From Lutimaribacter_A marinistellae (GTDB lineage Bacteria > Pseudomonadota > Alphaproteobacteria > Rhodobacterales > Rhodobacteraceae), in the NCBI RefSeq assembly GCF_042648365.1, contig NZ_JBHRXI010000004.1, positions 248,001 to 312,000 of the forward strand: a stretch of 64,000 nucleotides of DNA. The letters are read 5' to 3'. Positions 62,708-64,000 of the stretch are shown here, piece by piece (within the stretch, counting starts at the first letter, position 1; the number at the start of each line of letters is the position of its first letter). A program made the translations under genes and the position numbers. The notes below the pieces were generated by a model. That model saw only the letters and a program-made list of their open reading frames with translations. It was not told the origin of the DNA and ran no database searches.

Positions 62708-63205
62708 GTGACTCTGTTGGACGGACGCCTGTCGGGCGGCTTCAATGCGTTGCGCGGCGTTTTCACTCTTTCAAAGGGCGACAACACGATCGCGTTGACG
62801 CGCATGGTGGAGGCCAACGGGCCACTTCGCGATCTCCCGGAAACACATGTGGGTCTGGGCCGCCCGGACGGAGAGCCGCCATATCTCAACCCATTTGGCT
62901 TGGCCGACGACATGCCGATCCATATCGCATCCGATGCCGCCTCCGAGGCGGTGGATGATGCGTATTTGGGACAGGTTCTGCGAAACGAAGGCTGCGAGGT
63001 GGATTGGTGCCGCGCCTCCACCCTCGACGACAGCGTCAGCGGTTGGAGCGAGCACAAGTATCTCGATGCCCTAGGTTCTGAGGTGCGCACCGGTCAGGCC
63101 GGTGGCGGTTTTGAAAATGCCGCAACGCGGGACGGCGATCTGACCCAGATCACCGTCGATGACGAACGCTACGAAATTCCCGATGCTATCATTTTCGGCG
63201 GCTAA
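62708..63205 (+). CDS. Uncharacterised protein
   Basis: A 165-residue acidic protein from a GTG start (aggag at 62694-62698). No signal peptide and no family I recognise. It is rich in Asp and Gly; DDMPIHIASDAASEAVDDAY and LDDSVSGWSEHKYLDALGSE stand out. A frame just upstream (62529-62711) may be an eroded 5' part of the same gene, so this could be a truncated product. It precedes the SH3 protein by 30 bases. Confidence 0.5.
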   Translation: MTLLDGRLSGGFNALRGVFTLSKGDNTIALTRMVEANGPLRDLPETHVGLGRPDGEPPYLNPFGLADDMPIHIASDAASEAVDDAYLGQVLRNEGCEVDWCRASTLDDSVSGWSEHKYLDALGSEVRTGQAGGGFENAATRDGDLTQITVDDERYEIPDAIIFGG

Positions 63206-63235
63206 GCCGTTTGAGAACTTCGTCCCAAAAGGAAT

Positions 63236-64000
63236 ATGACCAAGATGAAAAGAACGAACCTTTTTCCATCCTTCGCTTTTCTGGCGGCAAGCCTTGCTTC
63301 CGCTGCATATGCCGAGATACCGCCATTTACAGCCGAATGCCCCACTGGGATCACCGTGACGTGGGATCCAGCCGGCAACGTACGCGTCAACGGCTCGCCC
63401 GCAAGCGTCCGGATGTACAACCAGCACTACTTTGAAGCGACGGCCGGCGGGATTACATTCCCGATCAGTACCAATGACGATGGCAGCGGACTGCTCGTCG
63501 GCTTTAATCCGCCGGGCAGCGGCGGTGGCTACTGTACCATCGTCTCGCAGGGCAACACACAGCCTGACACTACTGCCGGAGCGGATGGCCCAGATCATTT
63601 CCAGGTCAGCGTTTCGGGACGTCTTAACGTGCGATCAGCGCCGTCCGCCTCGGCGGTCGTTGTCGGAAAGTTGCCTTCGGGAACGATCGTGGAGAACCTC
63701 GGCTGCCGGCAGGCCGAGGGCCGGACGTGGTGCCACATCTCTGACGGGGATGCATCCGGCTGGGCAGCCTCCGAATTTCTTACTGAAGCAAGTGGTCCGA
63801 TACGGTCGCCACGCGCGACCCCGGTGATGACTGATGACGCGGGCAGTTTCACGGTAGAGCAGGTGCGGTTTCCCCGTGGCGCAAGCGGGACCGAGTTCAC
63901 TGACAGTCTCGATCCGGGCGTGTCCCATCGCTACGTACTCGGCGCACGGAACGGCCAGTTCCTGTATTTCCGGCTCGCGGCGAACGGTCCGGGTATGACC
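63236..64000 (+). CDS. Secreted SH3-domain protein, 3' end outside the window
   Basis: An open frame of 255 codons runs off the window. It starts at ATG 63236 (alternatively 63245) with the ribosome site aaagga at 63228-63233. Residues 1-27 form a signal peptide (LFPSFAFLAASLASAAYA). After a beta-rich part with Cys residues, residues about 122-180 form a bacterial SH3-type domain: VSGRLNVRSAPSASAVVVGK, LPSGTIVENLGC and RTWCHISDGDASGWAASEFL. It is therefore exported to the periplasm or beyond. The remaining part is unknown. Confidence 0.8.
   Translation, partial: MTKMKRTNLFPSFAFLAASLASAAYAEIPPFTAECPTGITVTWDPAGNVRVNGSPASVRMYNQHYFEATAGGITFPISTNDDGSGLLVGFNPPGSGGGYCTIVSQGNTQPDTTAGADGPDHFQVSVSGRLNVRSAPSASAVVVGKLPSGTIVENLGCRQAEGRTWCHISDGDASGWAASEFLTEASGPIRSPRATPVMTDDAGSFTVEQVRFPRGASGTEFTDSLDPGVSHRYVLGARNGQFLYFRLAANGPGMT

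Noticed and set aside
58240..64000. Direct repeat of the tRNA 3' end (attachment site)
   Set aside because: No second copy of the tRNA 3' sequence was found by eye in the window.

Overview
The window looks like chromosomal DNA of an alphaproteobacterium of the Rhodobacterales (Roseobacter/Rhodobacter type). This is inferred from the uniformly high GC content, the dense ATGA/GTGA-coupled operons, and a gene set typical of that order: gpmI-envC-ctpA, a DUF2794 protein, MbfA, glutathione-dependent formaldehyde oxidation, ImuB with DnaE2, and a MoxR-DUF58-DUF4159 operon. No species can be named from sequence alone.

Layout. 1-3114: tail of a branched-chain-amino-acid-type ABC importer operon (partial LivG, LivF, LivH, LivM). 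3105-13322: a DUF3095 protein with a GGDG motif, an MFS permease, asd, a beta-carbonic anhydrase, an HPt-like protein without the histidine, the M17 peptidase/NlpC-P60 pair, a DUF2794 protein, ImuB, a c'-type cytochrome and an I78-type lipoprotein. 13460-21040: class III alcohol dehydrogenase coupled to a NYN-LOTUS protein, a TetR regulator divergent from mbfA, an AEC carrier, S-formylglutathione hydrolase with a DUF188 protein, and a HAD hydrolase coupled to an ornithine-cyclodeaminase-family enzyme. 21028-32146: MFS permease, zapE, the accD-YdhR-folC cluster, a CPBP protease overlapping a very unusual catalytically dead ABC exporter with a cyclic-nucleotide-binding domain, and ilvD. 32300-46145: two conserved hypotheticals, ctpA-envC-gpmI, an EEP-family enzyme, a C-terminally short DnaE2, an ABC-2 type ATPase without a permease, a CHCC zinc-finger protein and polA. 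46146-57924: a hydroxypyruvate-isomerase-like protein, acr3-arsR with a clear operator, DUF1285, the MoxR/DUF58/DUF4159 operon, an outer-membrane barrel and a photolyase-like protein whose domains appear to be in reversed order.

A tRNA-Thr(CGT) at 58164-58239 marks a change in character. Downstream the sequence is gene-poor, holds the relic of an IS481-type transposase, a TPR protein, about 1 kb with no recognisable gene, an AraC-type regulator and two uncharacterised proteins, the last a secreted SH3-domain protein cut by the window edge. This is probably an accessory region that entered next to the tRNA, but no attachment repeat is visible here.

Functional links: the class III dehydrogenase and formylglutathione hydrolase are consecutive steps of formaldehyde detoxification. 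ImuB and DnaE2 are partners in mutagenic translesion synthesis but lie 26 kb apart with no ImuA between or beside them. GpmI/EnvC/CtpA combine glycolysis with cell-wall processing. AccD and FolC are a conserved biosynthetic pair. The strongest candidates for undescribed biology are the pseudo-ABC/cNMP protein with its CPBP partner (26156-30167) and the apparently permuted photolyase (56707-57924).
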